Assembly: GCF_009389715.1 (NCBI RefSeq)
Contig: NC_052407.1
Location: 4,281,154 to 4,345,153, forward strand
Length of the DNA: 64,000 nucleotides
Direction of reading: 5' to 3'
From: Phoenix dactylifera
Taxonomy: Eukaryota; Streptophyta; Magnoliopsida; Arecales; Arecaceae
The notes under the pieces were generated by a model, which was not told the origin of the DNA, ran no database searches, and worked only from the letters and a program-made list of their open reading frames with translations. The position numbers were made by a program, and so were the translations under genes. Shown one piece after another: positions 60,401-64,000 of the stretch (position 1 is the first letter of the stretch; every line of letters starts with the position of its first letter).

Positions 60401-61709
60401 TCGTCTACAAAGATATGTGTACATCCGATAATATAAGACTTGTGTAGCTTAAAATGATATCAGGAAATTACCAGAAGTACATTATTATTTATAAATACAG
60501 CATACCTGAAAACTTTCCTCCATAAACACTTTCTCCACCACTGCCTGGAAATAGCACATAAGGTTGAGCTTTGAAAGTATATACAGCAAGAAGTCACATA
60601 GAAAGATGCCTGGACATAACAAAGCAATACCATCTAGTTTTGCAATATCGCCACCCTGCAAAAAATAGCATTCATCAGTGATCCTTGCTTTCATCAAAGG
60701 TGATTGAGATCATACCATAAATTTAGATAGAACCGGCTTTTAGAACATCAGAATACAGAAAATTGCATTAAAAAATTGACTCAACAACAGCAAAAGCATC
60801 CCACTCTTTAACTCTCCACAACTTATATGATACATATTCGAAGGGGTCAAGAAACAAGACTTCAGCAGGATAACCCTGCTGGAGATAATTCAATTAAATG
60901 TTTGCAATCTAAAAACTGGATGACATACTTGAGCACCCAATCTTTTGACAATGCGATGAAAAATTGATCCCTTGTAATGTAATGATTTTCCAGTAGAAGC
61001 TCCAATGCCTTTCTCTCCTACGAGGGTACCAGAAGTTAGGCCTTCCATTTTATATGGTAACACAAAGTTTAGAATGCACTGCATCAAATAAGATAGCATC
61101 TAGAGTATATTAAAGGAAAATAGACCAGTATAAAGGCACAACAATGTAAATCAAGGCCACCACTAGCAAAGTGAATATCTGGCAATATTTACAGTACAAA
61201 ACATAAGTTACTTATTCACATCAACTGGTCCAACAGTCAACTGTTGCCATCGGATATCAATGACAAGACCTAACAGTTGATTCTTGTGTCCTTGCAAAAA
61301 AAAAAAGCAGATATATAACATTTATCATGTCCATTACATGTGAGTCATGTTGCATATACAGGCATATGTATGATTATGGCTTAAGAAATTGTCAATAATT
61401 GAAAAGATATATGGATATTACCAGTACAAAGTGCTCGAAAATTCTCTGCAGTCTTAGGAACAACATCTGAAAAGAGCTGTATACTCAGACAATAGAAAAC
61501 CAACCAAAGGAATGGATCAGTTTTCCTAGCACAGATAAAAGCTAAATAGAAGCAAAGGCAAGATAAATGAACAGAATGACATATCTATAGATAGAAAATA
61601 TGCTCTATGATAAGATGATTTGCAGTGATACCTCGATTACCATTCTTTCAGCTCGATCTCCATCAACTGATATGTCTAGAAACACGAGGGGATTTTTCTT
61701 CTTGGCCAT
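54434..61709 (-). CDS. CYP95: SR-cyclophilin, CYP95-like peptidyl-prolyl isomerase
   Basis: Nuclear cyclophilin with a long RS domain, of the plant CYP63/CYP95 group that associates with SR splicing factors. Thirteen minus-strand exons: 61709-61632, 61476-61422, 61017-60929, 60655-60631, 60544-60506, 60404-60287, 59874-59714, 59631-59265, 59170-59031, 57645-57426, 57309-56986, 56911-56831 and 54791-54434. All phases match; 2,055 nt give 684 residues. The cyclophilin domain (about 7-180) starts [18 protein letters not shown] and has [31 protein letters not shown] and [10 protein letters not shown] Ser/Asp-rich acidic tract ([12 protein letters not shown]) and a KR-rich block follow. RS/SP-rich repeats ([32 protein letters not shown]) run to the end SYGDGSPDR. 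Several active-site positions are substituted (see findings). The last intron holds a foldback transposon. CYP63 is the alternative name; the N-terminus looks nearer CYP95. Confidence 0.93.
55968..56458. mobile_element. 491-bp foldback hAT-like element in the last CYP95 intron
   Basis: Flanked by an exact 8-bp duplication TATTAGAC (55960-55967 and 56459-56466). The right end, reversed, reads CATGGTCGACCGAACCG, close to CAAGGTTCGTCGAACCG of the element at 19811; the left end is CAACGTCTGCTG. The left half has a purine tract (56067-56122) and the right half a matching pyrimidine tract (56310-56390). The centre is a hairpin ttaagt.agaagtcggcaa / ttgccgacttc.acttaa (56253-56292). It can fold along most of its length. 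Confidence 0.65.
58273..58316. repeat. (TA)n/(CA)n microsatellite in a CYP95 intron
   Basis: Alternating tatata and cacaca dinucleotides in the intron between exons 9 and 10 of the CYP95-like gene. Confidence 0.8.
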
Positions 61710-62577
61710 CTTTTCTGACTACAAGAATGCTGCAGTCAACTTAACATATACCAATATACCAAATATCTGCCACAAAAATGAAATCAGGCAAGCAAAATTT
61801 AACAATTTTTCTTTCTTTCTTTCTTCTCCTTTTTTTCCTTGTTAGCTCAACCTAAAGTTTACAAAATAAAGAGATCAAAAAGTGGAGATCCAGAATGTCT
61901 TCATTCTTCAAACAATTGAATGAACTCCTTAATCTATGTCATCCGGTTGGTAAGCCACGTTCGCCAAAAGCTATTTACAAGAGTGATTATTGCTGGAACA
62001 ATCATCTCGACAAGCTAGGTCCTCAAAATGAATAAAATACGAGAAATTACTTGTAGTTTATTTTGTGGTAAAGAAACAAGTTCATACAGAGCATAGGCAG
62101 TACATGCATAATGCACTGGTGTCCAAATAACTAAATAAAGTAGTTGTTGCCTTCTATTATTATTTGCTGATATTCATTTTTATGGGACCCTTTGGACAGA
62201 ATCTTTTGCACATATCTTTTCAAATATGGGACTAGCTAGTGCCAGCCACAGGTTGTCCTTATGGAATCCCAAATTATGCTGCCGATGCAAACTTTTAAAT
62301 ATGGGAACTTACCTAATCATGCATCTTCGAAATGATTGCAAGCTGAGATAAGTGTTAGGAAATAAATTATAGTCATTGCCTTTTCTGTCAATAATTTTCC
62401 TCCTTTACTAACCATCCATCCTTTGACACCCACCTCGAACAATTACGTAGTATGAATACGGAAGTTTGAAAGTTAAGAGCACTCAAGGCCATGGTGAAGA
62501 TGGTGAAAAAACATGACAACGTGCATGTATGATACATTTGTACAAAAAATTCTCAAAGGAGTCTATATGTAGCAAAA

Positions 62578-62637
62578 ATAGAAGATAGAGTGAGGAAGAA
62601 GCATTTGAGATGGTGTTTCTTTGTGTTTCATAGACCA
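62578..62637 (+). mobile_element. Fragment of a LINE reverse transcriptase C-terminus
   Basis: IEDRVRKKHLRWC...HRP matches the V+(K/E)(K/E)HLRWFGHV.RRP signature near the end of plant LINE polyproteins. Only about 20 codons are recognisable and there is no surrounding frame. Confidence 0.5.
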
Positions 62638-63907
62638 GAAACAATTTAAGGAACAATAACTATGATAGAGGATATGAGATCAACAAAGAAAAGTGGTGAA
62701 CACTGGTGGCATGATAAAATCATAAAAATAGTTTTATGACACCACAATATGTCAAGAGAAATTTGATTTAGCAGAAACCAATGGGGAACTAGGATCAAAA
62801 GTAGACCACAAATTAAGTGTTTATGTAGTGTTTTTATCCTCATGTTTGTGTACTTGTTACCAACAACCATCCATCAGCTCGAAACATCCTTTTGGAAGAT
62901 TTTAGCTTTACATACATTTTCATTAACGTGGATTTGATAATTTAAACCACACAAACCATCTGATTGGACAGGCTTGGCTCCATCAATGTGGCATCGAAGA
63001 TGAGAGATCTCCTTGCCCCTTCCTCTCCTCCCCCACATCCTTGTATTTTAAAGGCCCAGGCAAGGGTTCATGAGCTGATATTAGGATTCTTACATTCTTG
63101 TCCTTAGGTCAATAGCTTTGCATGAATAGGTTTGTTTTTCTTAGATACATCGGGCTCGGTGATACTGCTTAGGTTCTATAATTCATCATTTGATGTCATC
63201 AAGGGGATTCTGAAGTAGATTTGTGATGAAATCTGTTAAATTTACATATCTTAAAATACTGATGTATAACTTGCTTTGTGACCCTCGACTTTTCACTTTC
63301 ACTTTTAATCAGTATTCTGTAGCTAGCAATCAGCCAATTGTCCCTGAAAGGAAGAAAAAAAAAGATATCTTACTAAAATCTTCTCACCTTCTCGACTAAA
63401 ATTTTCTACTTTAGACTATTCCCAATTAAAATTTGATCCAGTAAAGTAATAAGATCAGATGATATTCAGGTTCAAACTTGACGTTTTCAAGAAGTTTAAG
63501 GAAAAAACCCAAGCCAAGCTCAAATTCAGTGTTAACTCCCCCTTATAGGCTTTATTCCATGCCTCTCAACCATGTCTACCGCATAAGCATAATATTGTGA
63601 ATCCTGCCAAATATTCGATTGTCACAGAACATCAACCTACCAATATTTCTTCTCATCTTCTATTCTACAAACTTCCGGTCCTCAATATACTGTTTCTTCG
63701 TGCAAAATCAATGTAAGTAATTATAGTATACCCAAAAACCTCATTATCCATTCCTGGTACAACCAAATTCCCCTTTAAATTCAGCACTTAATGCCCTATG
63801 GAAGCTGTTATCTGAAAAGCTGCCAAAATATTATAGACTTAAAGGCAATGCTACATGCACAAACACACACAAGAGAGAAAGAGAGAGAGGCCTGAACGGG
63901 AGCAGCA

Positions 63908-63908
<1 letters not shown>

Positions 63909-63952
<44 letters not shown>
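63909..63952. repeat. (GA)n microsatellite with duplicated flank
   Basis: About 22 GA repeats. The text gagagaggcctgaacgggag plus cagcac before it recurs after it as gagaggcctaaaatgaag plus cagcac, so the repeat and flank arose by a local duplication. Confidence 0.8.
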
Positions 63953-63953
<1 letters not shown>

Positions 63954-64000
63954 CCTAAAATGAAGCAGCACAGGAGAATGACAAAACAGAGATAATGGGT

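Larger units (their letters stand above)
61710..64000. other. Upstream region of CYP95; LINE scrap and microsatellite
   Basis: On the minus strand a splice acceptor (gactgcag|cattc) lies about 23 bases before the CYP95 start, so a leader intron is possible and the first exon could lie further right. 62578-62637 encodes IEDRVRKKHLRWC, matching the C-terminal region common in plant LINE reverse transcriptases. The right edge has (GA)n at 63909-63952. No other gene is visible. Confidence 0.45.

Overview
This is a plant nuclear DNA window, probably from a monocot. The support is intron-rich plant genes with long AT-rich introns, a GC-rich first exon in the RPL4 gene, plant-only families (VTE3 methyltransferase, Agenet-ENT protein, SR-cyclophilin, plant G-gamma) and abundant plant transposons. 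A palm-like or other non-grass monocot is my guess from protein and repeat character; species cannot be fixed from sequence alone.

Layout: 1-3179 is the 3' end of a SIRE-like Copia LTR retrotransposon, namely the internal 3' end, a polypurine tract and a 2.1-kb LTR with unusual palindromic arrays. 3180-5690 is a decayed L1-type LINE. 6145-9804 (+) encodes ribosomal protein uL4 (RPL4) in two exons. 11147-14900 (+) is an RRM (hnRNP Q/R-like) gene whose first and last exons are present but whose RRM2/RRM3 exons are missing. 18419-22070 (+) is an Agenet-ENT chromatin-reader-type gene. 26198-28215 (+) is a decayed ARL5-type small GTPase gene. 28574-33310 (-) is a complete four-exon G-protein gamma subunit gene convergent with it. 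39247-39705 (+) is a small proline-rich ORF behind three G-boxes. 39.7-46.5 kb is transposon-rich and gene-poor. 46937-52470 (+) is VTE3 (MPBQ/MSBQ methyltransferase, tocopherol and plastoquinone synthesis). 54434-61709 (-) is a 13-exon CYP95-like SR-cyclophilin. The rest, to 64000, is upstream sequence with a LINE scrap and a GA microsatellite.

The genes are unrelated housekeeping or regulatory plant genes (translation, RNA binding, chromatin, G-protein signalling, plastid quinones, splicing) with no operon-like logic. Exon structures for RPL4, Agenet-ENT, G-gamma, VTE3 and CYP95 were assembled by hand from GT-AG junctions; each gives one uninterrupted reading frame with exactly matching phases.

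The most unusual signal is in the LTR. Downstream of its TATA box lie seven tandem stem-loops whose arms differ from unit to unit but remain perfectly complementary while the loop is conserved. Upstream of the TATA box lie nineteen copies of the perfect 10-bp palindrome GAGTCGACTC. Several non-autonomous DNA transposons were delimited by exact target-site duplications.
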